NCBI RefSeq assembly: GCF_900104955.1
Contig: NZ_FNSI01000001.1
Coordinates: 1,646,001-1,710,000, forward strand
Direction of reading: 5' to 3'
From: Beijerinckia sp. 28-YEA-48
GTDB taxonomy: Bacteria > Pseudomonadota > Alphaproteobacteria > Rhizobiales > Beijerinckiaceae
Length of the DNA: 64,000 nucleotides
The notes under the pieces were generated by a model. It saw only the letters and a list, made by a program, of their open reading frames with translations, made no database searches and was not told where the DNA came from. The position numbers were made by a program, and so were the translations under genes. Below, in pieces: positions 1 through 7,856 of the stretch (position 1 is the stretch's first letter; the number at the start of each line of letters is the position of its first letter).

Positions 1-1
1 C

Positions 2-250
2 GGCCTGGCGAATGGCGTCGCTATCAAGGTCAAGGATCCGGTGGAACATGCGCTGGCCTTCGGCCGTGCCGTGCGCCATGCCAAACCCTCGATGCTGCAA
101 GACCATGAACAGCGCAGGCCGAGCGAAATCGACGTGATCAATGGCGCTGTGCCGCGCGAGGCCGCCAAGGTCAGCCTGGCTGCCCCGGTGAACATGGTGC
201 TGACCCATCTCGTCAAGCAAAGGGAGCGCGCCTTTGCAAGATCGAGCTAG
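2..250 (+). CDS. 2-dehydropantoate 2-reductase-like protein, C-terminal part (5' end outside window)
   Basis: The frame is open from the window edge to a TAG at 248-250, so this is the last 82 residues of a longer gene. The segment KPSMLQDHEQRRPSEIDVIN followed by GAVPREAA and APVN matches the C-terminal helical domain of ApbA/PanE ketopantoate reductases, where the conserved KPSM..D...GR.TEID..NG stretch helps bind the ketopantoate substrate. The NADPH-binding Rossmann half lies upstream of the window. These enzymes reduce 2-dehydropantoate or related 2-oxo acids in the cytosol. The next gene, 47 bp downstream on the same strand, is a tartrate dehydratase, so a catabolic 2-oxo-acid reductase is as likely as a true PanE. 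Family is clear, substrate is not. Confidence 0.8.
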   Translation, partial: GLANGVAIKVKDPVEHALAFGRAVRHAKPSMLQDHEQRRPSEIDVINGAVPREAAKVSLAAPVNMVLTHLVKQRERAFARSS

Positions 251-297
251 AAGCGCCTCCTTGCACCAGACGACAACATCATCAGGCTACCGACTGG

Positions 298-1470
298 ATG
301 AACATGCGCATTGTCGACATCATCGAACGTAGCGTGCCGCTGGAAGGCGCGATCTCCAATGCGGTGGTTTCCTTCACCGATCATGACGTATCGCTGGTCG
401 CGGTGGTCAGCGATGTCATGCGCAACGGTCGTCCGGTCACAGGCTTCGGCTTCAACTCGATCGGCCGCTATGCCCAGCGCGGCATTCTGACCGATCGGAT
501 CATTCCGCGCCTCAAAGCCGCTGCGCCCGAGGCACTTCTCGATGACAGCGGCACCGCATTCGATCCGGCGAAAGTGCTTGCACGCGCGCTAACCAACGAA
601 AAGCCGGGCGGCCATGGCGACCGTGCCGGCGCGATCGCCGCCGTGGAACTGGCTTTTTGGGATCTCAACGCGAAACTGGCTGACGAGCCGGCCTATATGA
701 CGATCGCGCGCGCCGCCGGGCGCGCGGAGGTTTTGCACGATGTGCCTGTCTATGCCGCCGGCGGCTATTACTATCCCCAAGGCAGTGGCAAAACGCTGAC
801 CGACGAATTGCAAAGCTATCGCGATCTCGGCTTCGACGCCTTCAAGATCAAGATCGGCGGCGCGACCATGGCAACAGACATGGCGCGGATCGAGGAAGCT
901 CTCGCCATCGCCGGCAATGGCAAGCGCCTGTCGGTCGATGCCAACGGCCGTTTCGACATCGATGCCGCACTCACCTATGCCCGCGCTATCGAAGGGTATG
1001 ATCTGCGCTGGTATGAAGAGGTTGGCGATCCGCTTGACTATGAACTCAACCAGCAACTGACGGAGCTCTACGGCCGCCCTGTGGCGACAGGTGAAAACCT
1101 GTTCTCGCGGCAGGACGTGAAGAACCTGCTGCTATTCGGCGGCCTGCGCCCAGGACACGACATCTTTCAGATGGATGCCGGGCTCAGCTATGGCCTGGTC
1201 GAATATATGGCCATGCTGGACCTGCTCGAACACTCCGGCTTCGATCGCGCGCAGGCCTTTCCCCACGGCGGCCATCTGATCAATCTGCATATCGCCGCCG
1301 GGCTCGGGCTTGGCGGATGCGAGGCCTATCCCGGCGTGTTCCAGCCCTTCGGTGGCTATCCAACCGCCTGCCCTGTCGGCGGCGGCACGGTGCGACCGAG
1401 CGATGCGCCGGGCTTCGGCCTAGAGCAGAAGCCGGAGATCGCTGCGGTCATCAAGACGCTGTGCCTCTAA
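298..1470 (+). CDS. tarD: D(-)-tartrate dehydratase (enolase superfamily)
   Basis: A 390-residue enolase-superfamily enzyme expected to dehydrate D-tartrate to oxaloacetate in the cytosol. The sequence aligns by eye along its length with the Bradyrhizobium D-tartrate dehydratase: INEKPGGHG-like loop (NEKPGGHGD, 100-108), VYAAGGYYYP (151-160), KIKIGG with the catalytic base K185, Mg ligands D214 (SVDANGRF), E240 (WYEEVGDPLDY) and E266 (ATGENLF), and catalytic H323 (FPHGGH). All catalytic positions are present, and the length equals the family norm. The start is ATG at 298, with another ATG two codons later (304); no strong ribosome site separates them. It follows the partial reductase gene with a short gap, suggesting one operon. 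It ends 9 bp before the convergent DUF3060 gene. Confidence 0.9.
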   Translation: MNMRIVDIIERSVPLEGAISNAVVSFTDHDVSLVAVVSDVMRNGRPVTGFGFNSIGRYAQRGILTDRIIPRLKAAAPEALLDDSGTAFDPAKVLARALTNEKPGGHGDRAGAIAAVELAFWDLNAKLADEPAYMTIARAAGRAEVLHDVPVYAAGGYYYPQGSGKTLTDELQSYRDLGFDAFKIKIGGATMATDMARIEEALAIAGNGKRLSVDANGRFDIDAALTYARAIEGYDLRWYEEVGDPLDYELNQQLTELYGRPVATGENLFSRQDVKNLLLFGGLRPGHDIFQMDAGLSYGLVEYMAMLDLLEHSGFDRAQAFPHGGHLINLHIAAGLGLGGCEAYPGVFQPFGGYPTACPVGGGTVRPSDAPGFGLEQKPEIAAVIKTLCL

Positions 1471-1479
1471 AGGCAGCTT

Positions 1480-2001
1480 CTATTTCTTTTTCTGGATGCT
1501 GTTGTTGACGCCCGACGACGAGATGGAGGGATCCGGTGCGCCGCCGGCAAGCGACCATTCGACCTTCTGATCGGCGCCATCGACTTTCAACTCGGACGCA
1601 CCGGCCAACACCAGGTTCAGCTTTTGCTCAGCGCCGGACACATCGACCAAGCTCTTGACATTGTTCTTGCCGTCGATCGGCTGGATCGTCACCGCAACAG
1701 TGTTTTTGGCAACCTCGACATTAAGGCTCGACACCGTGCCGCCGGTGACCGCGTTATCAGCGCCCGACACCGACAGATCGGTTCCACGCTCCAGCGACAC
1801 CTTGTGATTGGAACCATGGACGACGATCTTATTGCACTGGCCAGTGAGGGTGATCTTGTTCTTCGCCCCATAAACGCCGATGTCCTGGCCGTTGCAGGGA
1901 ATATCGCGATTGATGCCAACACCTTCGATCTTCAATTCATCCGCGAAAGCAACAGGCGCGAAGACGGACACGGCGACCACAGCAAGCAGAAGGGACTTCA
2001 T
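1480..2001 (-). CDS. Exported DUF3060 family protein
   Basis: A 173-residue protein with a clear Sec signal peptide (MKSLLLAVVAVSVFAPVAFA, cleavage after residue 20). The mature part is built of short beta-strand repeats of the form KITL.G.CNKIVVHGSNHKVSL, NAVTGGTVSSLNVE and QKLNLVLAGASELKVDGADQKVEW, the pattern of the DUF3060 family, usually found as exported beta-solenoid-like proteins of unknown role. The ATG is preceded by AAGGAT six bases upstream. It converges on tarD with a 9 bp gap and is divergent from the AI-2E permease gene. Family assignment rests on the repeated G.NN / N.I..G pattern; no function can be given. Confidence 0.7.
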   Translation of the reverse strand: MKSLLLAVVAVSVFAPVAFADELKIEGVGINRDIPCNGQDIGVYGAKNKITLTGQCNKIVVHGSNHKVSLERGTDLSVSGADNAVTGGTVSSLNVEVAKNTVAVTIQPIDGKNNVKSLVDVSGAEQKLNLVLAGASELKVDGADQKVEWSLAGGAPDPSISSSGVNNSIQKKK

Positions 2002-2194
2002 TCAAACATCCTTTGTCCGCCACGGGCTACCTCCGACGGGAATTCTTCGAGCAATGCGCAACTCAAGCGTTAATCAACGACGAAGAAAACAAAAGGTTCC
2101 ATCTGGATCGCTTTTATCTTTCTGGCCGTCTGCTGGACCGCATCGACACCCTGCCATAATCTCAATCGGTTAAACTCGATAACGGCAGGTCAAC

Positions 2195-3289
2195 GTGGCG
2201 ACGGATCTTCAAAACGAACAAGTGGAAGCCGAGACGATGGAGCTGCCATCCGATCCGGTCGTCGTGCTCCTCTCTATCCTCGTATTTCTGGCGGTGTTGT
2301 GCGTCGCTTATTTTGCAGCGTCCATCGTCCTGCCGATCGTTCTTGCCTTCGTGCTGAAACTTTTGTTCCAGCCTGGCATGCGTTTTCTCGAACGGTTCAA
2401 CATTCCGCGCGGCCTCGCCGCGCTTCTGCTCATTCTGCTGGTCTTCGGCGCTATCGTCGGTTTAGGCGCTGCTGTGTCCGGCCCTGCCGGTGAATGGGCG
2501 GCCAAACTGCCCGATGGCATTCCCAGGCTGCAGGAGCGATTGAAATTTCTCAATCAGCCGATCAACACGCTCCAGACTTTTCTGGGCCAGATCGATGGTT
2601 TTGTCAGTGGCACCGGACACGCATCCCAACAAAGCGCCAGCCTGACCTCTGGTATCGCCGCCAGTCTTTTCACCGGCGGCACGCATTTCGCCAGCAGTTT
2701 TTTTGAAACCATTCTGGTCCTGTTCTTTCTGCTGGTCTCGGGCAGTACATTCTTGAAACGCACGGTCGAAATTCTTCCAACCTTCAAGGACAAAAGGCAG
2801 GTCGTCGAACTGTCCCTCGATGTCGAGAAGAACATCTCGGCCTATCTCGTCACCATCACCGCCATGAACTTCGCCGTCGGCGTCGCGACGGGCGTTGCGA
2901 TGTGGGCGACTGGACTGGGCGATGCGGTTCTGTGGGGCGTGGTGGCTTTCCTCCTCAACTATGTCCCGATCATGGGGCCCCTATTTGGCGTGGGTATCTT
3001 CCTCCTCGCCGGTCTCTTGGTCATTGATCAGTTGTGGCTGGCCCTGCTTCCTGCCGCGCTCTATCTCCTCATTCATGTGATCGAGGGCGAGATCGTCACG
3101 CCGATGCTGCTGGCGAAACGCTTCACGCTCAATCCGGTGCTCGTGATCATTTCATTGATCTTCTGGTTCTGGATGTGGGGCGTGCCCGGAGCCATCCTCG
3201 CCGTGCCCATGCTGGCGATCGTCAAAATCGTCGCCGACGGCATACGGCCTCTCGCGGCGATCGGTCACTTTCTGAGCGGCGACGAGTAG
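2195..3289 (+). CDS. AI-2E family transporter (PerM/TqsA-like permease)
   Basis: A 364-residue inner-membrane protein with about seven hydrophobic segments: two near residues 23-60, one at 70-90, one near 170, and a cluster of three or four from 220 to 350. The hallmark of the AI-2E transporter family is present: a helical hairpin region followed by FLLNYVPIMGPLFG near residue 250 and HVIEGEIVTPMLLAKRFTLN near residue 290, where the conserved E...TP..L motif sits. Members export diverse small molecules; only a few relate to autoinducer-2. The start is GTG at 2195 with a weak AGGT upstream; an ATG at 2237 is an alternative. It converges on nrsF with a 15 bp gap. Confidence 0.85.
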   Translation: MATDLQNEQVEAETMELPSDPVVVLLSILVFLAVLCVAYFAASIVLPIVLAFVLKLLFQPGMRFLERFNIPRGLAALLLILLVFGAIVGLGAAVSGPAGEWAAKLPDGIPRLQERLKFLNQPINTLQTFLGQIDGFVSGTGHASQQSASLTSGIAASLFTGGTHFASSFFETILVLFFLLVSGSTFLKRTVEILPTFKDKRQVVELSLDVEKNISAYLVTITAMNFAVGVATGVAMWATGLGDAVLWGVVAFLLNYVPIMGPLFGVGIFLLAGLLVIDQLWLALLPAALYLLIHVIEGEIVTPMLLAKRFTLNPVLVIISLIFWFWMWGVPGAILAVPMLAIVKIVADGIRPLAAIGHFLSGDE

Positions 3290-3304
3290 CGCTGGATGAC
3301 CAGA

Positions 3305-3967
3305 CTACCAGCGCAGAAAGCGGGGGCCCAAGAGTGCACCCGCCAAAGTCGCCAAGGCAATCGCCCCGCCGTACCACACGAACACGAACGCGACCGCGCT
3401 TTCATCGCACGAGATCGAATAGACAAGGGCCGATAGTGCGCCTGACGCCAGGCCACATGCGGCGCCAGCGAGCCGCAGGCGCGTGGGGCCCATTGATCGC
3501 ATGGCGGAGAAACTACCGATCAGTACAGGGACAGACAGCGCCAGGATCAACCACGGGCAAGTCGCCCAGGTCTTACCCATCACGAGCGTCCTCCATGCTG
3601 CCGAAGGAGCGCCCGCGAGTTCGAAAATAGCCAACAGCGCCATGGCGATCCCAGCCCCGATGGCAATAGCCGCTGGGCCGCCAGCCGTACCGCCCGGGCG
3701 GGCCAGCCTGATCATTGAAAAGATTCCGGCAACCGCCAGCGCGATGGCGAACCCCTCCTTCAGCCAGAGCGGCCCGGTCACCAAAGAAGCACGCATGTCC
3801 GGTCGAACACCCCAAAGCCAAAGCACGGTGACGGCAGACACACACGCCCCCGCCAGCAAAGCGAGACAGATGAGTCTCGAAACGGTACCTTGCGAGGCCG
3901 GCTTCAGGTCGGATGCCAGCCGATCGATGAGGGTATCTGTTGGATTTTGCGACATCGGATCAATCAT
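3305..3967 (-). CDS. nrsF: NrsF family anti-sigma factor (DUF1109)
   Basis: A 220-residue integral membrane protein with six hydrophobic helices spread over residues 30-215, the architecture of NrsF/DUF1109 anti-sigma factors. It has a short cytoplasmic N-terminus (DTLIDRLASDLKP) and cysteines in a periplasmic-side loop (TCPWL) and near the C-terminus (SISCDES). In Caulobacter the NrsF protein holds the ECF factor SigF inactive at the inner membrane, and conserved cysteines are needed to release it under chromate, cadmium or copper stress. The gene overlaps the upstream sigma-factor gene by 8 bp, so the two are translationally coupled. The neighbours (a bufferin operon) match the Caulobacter SigF regulon. 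Confidence 0.88.
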   Translation of the reverse strand: MIDPMSQNPTDTLIDRLASDLKPASQGTVSRLICLALLAGACVSAVTVLWLWGVRPDMRASLVTGPLWLKEGFAIALAVAGIFSMIRLARPGGTAGGPAAIAIGAGIAMALLAIFELAGAPSAAWRTLVMGKTWATCPWLILALSVPVLIGSFSAMRSMGPTRLRLAGAACGLASGALSALVYSISCDESAVAFVFVWYGGAIALATLAGALLGPRFLRW

Positions 3968-4508
3968 TCGCCTGACCTCTGCCGAAACGCTGGCTCAATT
4001 TTCTCAAAGCCCGATGGATTGTCACCTTTACGGCTGACTGGCTGAGGCCGGAGGAAGACGCAACCTCGGCGACAGACCGCCCTTCAACTTTCACTGCCTT
4101 GATCAGGCTCTTCTGCAACGGCGACATTGTTTCCAGCAGCGTATCCAGATCCCGATCGACAAGTTCGGTTTCCCCTTCCGAAGACGCGAGCAGCCCCTCG
4201 GGTACATCGTCCAATGTCACCGTCTCCCGTCGTTTGTTCAGACGGATATAGTCGATCAACTTATAACGGGCGATCGCATACAGCCATGCCGTGAAGGGGC
4301 GCCGACTGTCATAGGTCGAACGGCGGCCATGAATGGCAATCAACGTCTCCTGGACCAGATCGTCGATGGCCGACCGTTCTCTCAGCCGGCGTCCGTAATA
4401 GGCCCGCAGCAGCCGTGCGATATCGTCCAACAGGGCACGATAGGCCCGTTCATGTCCCGCCAGACTCTGAATCATCAGTGTCTTCAGTCGCTCTTCGACT
4501 TCCTGCAC
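3960..4508 (-). CDS. sigF: ECF sigma factor, SigF type
   Basis: A 182-residue ECF sigma factor. Region 2 is seen at residues 25-90 (DIARLLRAYYGRR, DDLVQETLIAIH, RPFTAWLYAIARYKLIDYIR) and region 4 at 120-175 (MSPLQKSLIKAVKVEG, then SVAEVASSSGLSQSAVKVTI with RALRKL). It directs RNA polymerase to stress promoters and is paired with the membrane anti-sigma factor NrsF just downstream. The chosen start is a GTG at 4508, because homologues carry a similar EERLKTLM lead-in; an ATG at 4475 is the alternative. A GTAACT-N15-CGAA element lies immediately upstream of the GTG, suggesting autoregulation, but this would leave a very short leader for the GTG start and so favours the ATG. The start is therefore uncertain, the family is not. 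Confidence 0.92.
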   Translation of the reverse strand: MQEVEERLKTLMIQSLAGHERAYRALLDDIARLLRAYYGRRLRERSAIDDLVQETLIAIHGRRSTYDSRRPFTAWLYAIARYKLIDYIRLNKRRETVTLDDVPEGLLASSEGETELVDRDLDTLLETMSPLQKSLIKAVKVEGRSVAEVASSSGLSQSAVKVTIHRALRKLSQRFGRGQAND

Positions 4509-4523
4509 CTCGATGAATTCCTA

Positions 4524-4548
4524 TTCGTCCGACGCGGCGGAAAGTTAC
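4524..4548 (-). promoter_or_regulatory. Putative SigF promoter in front of sigF-nrsF
   Basis: Read on the minus strand, GTAACT (4548-4543) is followed by 15 bases and CGAA (4527-4524). The same arrangement, GTAACC-N15-CGAA, lies on the plus strand in front of the bufferin operon. This resembles the GTAAC...CGAA promoter described for Caulobacter SigF. Inference: SigF transcribes its own operon. Confidence 0.6.
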
Positions 4549-4630
4549 ATGTGTCGCATCGAATTGTCACGATCGAGGACATGACTCTAGCACGCACAGA
4601 TGAGATCACGAACTCGTGAAACATGACGGC

Positions 4631-4655
4631 GTAACCTTTTCCCACGAACTCCGAA
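4631..4655 (+). promoter_or_regulatory. Putative SigF promoter in front of the bufferin operon
   Basis: GTAACC at 4631-4636, 15 bases, then CGAA at 4652-4655. The spacing equals that of the divergent element ahead of sigF. The precursor gene starts at 4707, giving a leader of roughly 45 bases with a GGAG ribosome site. This is a strong fit to ECF SigF control of the downstream genes. Confidence 0.7.
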
Positions 4656-4706
4656 TGAACGAAGGCGTACTCGAACAGTACGATCAAAGCTCATGTGGAG
4701 AACGTC

Positions 4707-5012
4707 ATGTCTGCAAAAAGCGCAGTGAATTCACTGATCCTCGCCAGCGCCATCACGACGGCACTCGCGACCATCGCTGCTGCCGCCCCCTTGTCGAAGG
4801 CCGAAGGTGATGCTGCCATAGCCGCCAAGAAGGAGAAGTGCTTCGGCGTCGCTCTGAAAGGCCAGAATGATTGTGCCGCCGGCCCGGGCACCACATGCCA
4901 GGGCACATCGACTGTCGACTTCCAAGGCAATGCCTGGAAGTTCGTTCGAGGTGGAACCTGCACGACCATCCAAATTCCCAATGGTGGTCATGGCTCCATG
5001 AAGCCGATCTGA
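4707..5012 (+). CDS. bufA1: Bufferin-type RiPP precursor peptide (DUF2282)
   Basis: A 101-residue protein with a Sec signal peptide (about residues 1-27, ending AAAA) and a mature domain with four cysteines: C45 (KKEKCFGVA), C56 (GQNDCAAG), C64 (TTCQGTS) and C85 (GGTC). The patterns [16 protein letters not shown] and [11 protein letters not shown] are hallmarks of DUF2282. In Caulobacter such proteins are bufferins: copper-binding peptides whose cysteines are converted to thiooxazoles by an MNIO enzyme before export. The ATG at 4707 was chosen over an upstream in-frame GTG at 4695 because GGAG lies six bases before it. It heads a four-gene operon behind a SigF-type promoter. Confidence 0.88.
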   Translation: MSAKSAVNSLILASAITTALATIAAAAPLSKAEGDAAIAAKKEKCFGVALKGQNDCAAGPGTTCQGTSTVDFQGNAWKFVRGGTCTTIQIPNGGHGSMKPI

Positions 5013-5057
5013 TCCTCGAAATATCGCAATCCGCCAATCGGAAAGCGGGGAAAATCC

Positions 5058-5981
5058 ATGGACACCACTCAGCGCCTCGTTGCGGCAACCGCAGCGCATT
5101 TTCCCCGCTTTTCAAAAACGTTCACGACAGAACTTGTCGGCACGAGTTTCAAACATCAGCACCTGCCCAAAATCATGCAGGAAGAAGGCTTGTCCTGCTT
5201 CTTCGAGGTTCATGCCGAAAATTACATGGGCCAAGGCGGGCCGCCCCATAATGCACTCACCACCATCCGGCGCGATTATCCCATTTCGCTTCACGGCGTC
5301 TGCATGTCGATCGGTGGGCCCCAGCCACTCGATAAGGCACATATTGCTCGATTTAAAGGCTTGATTGACCGCTACCAGCCGGCGCTCGTGTCTGAACATC
5401 TCGCCTGGTCGACACATGCCACGACCTATTTTAACGACCTTCTTCCCCTTCCCTACACCAAGGGAACCTTGGCCCGGGTGTGTGACCATATCGACGAGCT
5501 GCAGGACGGCATCGGTCGCCGCATTCTCATCGAGAACCCGGCAACCTATGTCACCTTCAAAGACTCGACGATGGCAGAGACTGAGTTCATTCGAACTGTC
5601 TCGGAGCGCACCGGCTGCGGCCTTCTGCTGGACATCAACAATGTCTTCGTATCCGCCACCAATCACGGCTTTTCTTCGCACGCCTATCTAGCGGACTTTC
5701 CGCTTTCGCGCGTCGGCCAAATTCATCTCGCCGGTCACAACCAACAGACCGACGCAGACGGCGCACTTGTCTTGATCGACAGCCATGACGAACCGGTCGC
5801 TCCCCCGGTGTGGGCGCTTTTTGAAACTGTGATTGAGCGCTGCGGGCCTGTCCCCACCCTCATCGAATGGGACAGCAAAATTCCCGCGTGGTCCACACTC
5901 AAGGCCGAAGCCAAGGCCGCACGCGACATTCTCAATCCATCGTTCTCTCGCCTGACAACGGAACGGACCTATGCTGTCTGA
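5058..5981 (+). CDS. bufB1: MNIO family multinuclear iron oxidase (DUF692), bufferin-modifying enzyme
   Basis: A 307-residue TIM-barrel enzyme of the DUF692/MNIO family, which uses two or three iron ions to oxidise cysteine residues of a RiPP precursor. Expected metal ligands are visible in order: E50/H52/E54-N55 (FFEVHAENYMG), H79 (ISLHGVCMSIGG), E113-H114 (VSEHLAWS), E159-N160 (LIENPATY), D192 and N194 (LLLDINNVFVSA), H223/H227 (QIHLAGH), D241/H243 (IDSHDEPV) and E270/D272 (LIEWD). The length is typical. It lies 45 bp after the precursor gene and overlaps the partner gene by 11 bp. Inference from family and context: it installs thiooxazole or similar rings on the bufferin precursor in the cytosol before export. 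Confidence 0.92.
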   Translation: MDTTQRLVAATAAHFPRFSKTFTTELVGTSFKHQHLPKIMQEEGLSCFFEVHAENYMGQGGPPHNALTTIRRDYPISLHGVCMSIGGPQPLDKAHIARFKGLIDRYQPALVSEHLAWSTHATTYFNDLLPLPYTKGTLARVCDHIDELQDGIGRRILIENPATYVTFKDSTMAETEFIRTVSERTGCGLLLDINNVFVSATNHGFSSHAYLADFPLSRVGQIHLAGHNQQTDADGALVLIDSHDEPVAPPVWALFETVIERCGPVPTLIEWDSKIPAWSTLKAEAKAARDILNPSFSRLTTERTYAV

Positions 5982-6780
5982 ATCATCAAGCTACAATCAA
6001 GGAGCGAGGCCGCCATCGTACACCGCGGCGTTCGCGGCGTCCCTGCTTGATCCTGCCGCGCAAGCGCCAGCCATCCTGAAGGGTTCGGGCGAGATCGGCG
6101 TAACCCATCGTTACACCATCTATCGCAACAACGTCACGGTCAGTCTGATCGAAGCGCTCGCTGCTATCTATCCCGCCGTGCAACGGATGACCGGCACGGA
6201 TTTCTTCAGGGCGATGGCGCGTTCTCACGTCAGGTCCTCGCCGCCCCGGTCGCCGCTTCTCTTCGAGTACGGACGCGACTTTCCAGCCTTTATCGAACAA
6301 TACGAATATGCACGGCCCCTGCCTTACCTCGCGGACGTAGCAAGAATCGAGCGCGCCTGGCTCGATGCCTATCACGCGGCAGACATCGATCCTTTGCAGC
6401 CTAGCGTGTTCGCATCGCTCCCGTCGGACAAGCTGGCCGATCTCATTCTGACGCCCCATCCGGCAACACGGATCATCCGTTCTGGCTATCCGTCGATTAC
6501 CCTTTTCTCCGCCCATCGAACGGAACGAGATCCGCCCGCATTGTTGGACACCGCTGCCCCCGAGGACGCTCTCGTCACACGGCCTGGCCTTGATGTCCTC
6601 GTCCAGTATCTACCTCCAGGGCAATCGACTTTCCTTGGCTCTCTCATCACGGGGCATCCGCTGGGCGAAGCCGCGGCGGCAGCGCTTCGGACATCCAGCA
6701 CCTTCGACATCGCCACCGGCATCGCCGGGATGATCGAGGCTGGCGCTTTCTGTGCCATTCGTGTGGGAGAAACCCCATGA
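5971..6780 (+). CDS. bufC1: DUF2063 family bufferin maturation partner protein
   Basis: A 269-residue protein of the DUF2063 family, the usual partner of MNIO enzymes. The N-terminal domain carries the diagnostic stretch RYTIYRNNVTVSLIEALAAI followed by YPAVQRMTGTDFF at about residues 47-80, and the C-terminal half is the less conserved recognition-like domain. In studied systems the partner binds the precursor leader and presents the core to the MNIO. The gene overlaps bufB1 by 11 bp and its stop overlaps the start of the DoxX gene (ATGA at 6777), so the three genes are translationally coupled. Confidence in family is high; exact substrate binding is inferred. Confidence 0.87.
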   Translation: MLSESSSYNQGARPPSYTAAFAASLLDPAAQAPAILKGSGEIGVTHRYTIYRNNVTVSLIEALAAIYPAVQRMTGTDFFRAMARSHVRSSPPRSPLLFEYGRDFPAFIEQYEYARPLPYLADVARIERAWLDAYHAADIDPLQPSVFASLPSDKLADLILTPHPATRIIRSGYPSITLFSAHRTERDPPALLDTAAPEDALVTRPGLDVLVQYLPPGQSTFLGSLITGHPLGEAAAAALRTSSTFDIATGIAGMIEAGAFCAIRVGETP

Positions 6781-7310
6781 CCATTTCGAACAGGAAGAAA
6801 CTCACAGAGCGCCTGACAGTTTGGAACCGCCTGCTTCAGGCTCTCGCCTCGCCCTCACTGACGCAATTTGTGCTGCGTGTGGCGCTGGCCGTTCCGTTCT
6901 GGCGATCGGGCATTCTGAAATGGGACGGATTTCTGCAGCTCAACGACAATGCGATCACGCTCTTCTCCGATGAGTTCATGCTGCATTTGCCGGGCGGGCC
7001 TTATCCGTTTCCGGTCCCGGCCGTAATGGCTTTTCTCTCCGGATGCGCGGAAGTCACCTTGCCCATTCTTCTGGTTCTCGGTCTGGCCACCAGAACGGCT
7101 GCGCTCGGGCTGCTGTTCATGACCCTGGTTGTGCAACTCACGGTCCCCGAGGGCTGGCCCATTCATATTTCCTGGGCGGCGATGGCGCTTGCCATCATGG
7201 CTTGGGGACCGGGACGTGCGTCAGTCGATCATGCCGTGCGGCACTTCTTGCAAGGACCGGCGCCGGAGGGAACCTCACCTAGCGACGAACGCCAGTCCAA
7301 TTCCCCATGA
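6777..7310 (+). CDS. DoxX family membrane protein
   Basis: A 177-residue inner-membrane protein with four predicted helices (about residues 35-55, 80-102, 107-125, 133-150). The N-terminal FVLRVALAVPFWRSGILKWD and the central SGCAEVTLPILLVLGLATR are typical of the DoxX family, commonly linked to thiol or quinone redox functions. DoxX genes are frequent companions of DUF2282-DUF692-DUF2063 operons. Start and upstream stop overlap (ATGA), so it belongs to the same transcript. The last 32 bp overlap the convergent gene at 7279-7653. A role in redox supply or disposal for bufferin maturation is an inference. Confidence 0.85.
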   Translation: MTISNRKKLTERLTVWNRLLQALASPSLTQFVLRVALAVPFWRSGILKWDGFLQLNDNAITLFSDEFMLHLPGGPYPFPVPAVMAFLSGCAEVTLPILLVLGLATRTAALGLLFMTLVVQLTVPEGWPIHISWAAMALAIMAWGPGRASVDHAVRHFLQGPAPEGTSPSDERQSNSP

Positions 7311-7653
7311 CGCCTGGGCGCTTAACGATCATCTTGTCATAGGTCACGAGAACAGCATCGGCGAGTTTGCCTGACGGCGTTGTGGCACAGGCGGCCGCCA
7401 CCTCGCTCCAGATGCTGTTTGCATCGACGTCGGCGTCGATCTTGGCATCGATCCGGCTGGCCAGATTGAGCGCCGACCAGAAGCCAAGAATCCAGGCGTT
7501 CCCTTCCGTCTTGTGAGCGTCCGTCGATTGCCAGTTGACGCAGCTATCGGTTCCAATGCCGAAGGCTGTCCAGGACACTAGATCGCTCTCGGCTGCATTC
7601 GATGCCAGCGTTCCCAAAAGGAGCGCCGCAGCCAGCGGCAAGGCACGTTTCAT
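7279..7653 (-). CDS. Small exported protein of unknown function
   Basis: A 124-residue protein with a signal peptide (MKRALPLAAALLLGTLASNA, cleaved near residue 20). The mature part has only two cysteines (DSCVNW and AAACATTP), which could form one disulfide, and a GNAWILGFWSALN helix; the layout recalls small periplasmic HdeA- or Rap1a-like proteins of alphaproteobacteria, but no family can be named with confidence. Its 3' end overlaps the DoxX gene by 32 bp in convergent orientation. The upstream region carries a perfect 10-bp-arm inverted repeat (7723-7755). Real gene status is supported by the signal peptide and GC-rich codon use. Confidence 0.6.
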   Translation of the reverse strand: MKRALPLAAALLLGTLASNAAESDLVSWTAFGIGTDSCVNWQSTDAHKTEGNAWILGFWSALNLASRIDAKIDADVDANSIWSEVAAACATTPSGKLADAVLVTYDKMIVKRPGVMGNWTGVRR

Positions 7654-7722
7654 GTCTGCAATATCCAGAAAATATGGCTGGAGTTCTGTACACAGCCGGT
7701 GTGCAAACGCCAGACCAATTCA

Positions 7723-7755
7723 TGCAAAAAATTCCGGAAAAATGCATTTTTTGCA
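7723..7755. repeat. Perfect inverted repeat upstream of the small exported protein gene
   Basis: Arms TGCAAAAAAT (7723-7732) and ATTTTTTGCA (7746-7755) are perfect complements around a 13-base loop. It lies about 70-100 bp upstream of the minus-strand gene that starts at 7653. It could be an operator or a transcript hairpin; no regulator is identified. Confidence 0.5.
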
Positions 7756-7830
7756 GATTAGAAATGTAAGACTTTCGTAAGCAAACGGTACCCCGCAGGA
7801 TACCGTTACCGATCTCACCGACCCGATAAA

Positions 7831-7845
7831 CCCCTAGGGGGCTTT
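7831..7845 (-). terminator. Weak terminator-like palindrome after the Bug protein gene
   Basis: CCCCTAGGGG (7831-7840) is a perfect 10-bp palindrome 17 bp past the stop of the minus-strand gene 7857-8840, with only a short T run on the minus strand. The palindrome has almost no loop, so termination is uncertain. Confidence 0.3.
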
Positions 7846-7856
7846 TAAACGTTGCC

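Noticed and set aside
3293-3304. Terminator between AI-2E and nrsF genes
   Set aside because: The 15-bp gap holds no hairpin with T tail that I could find.
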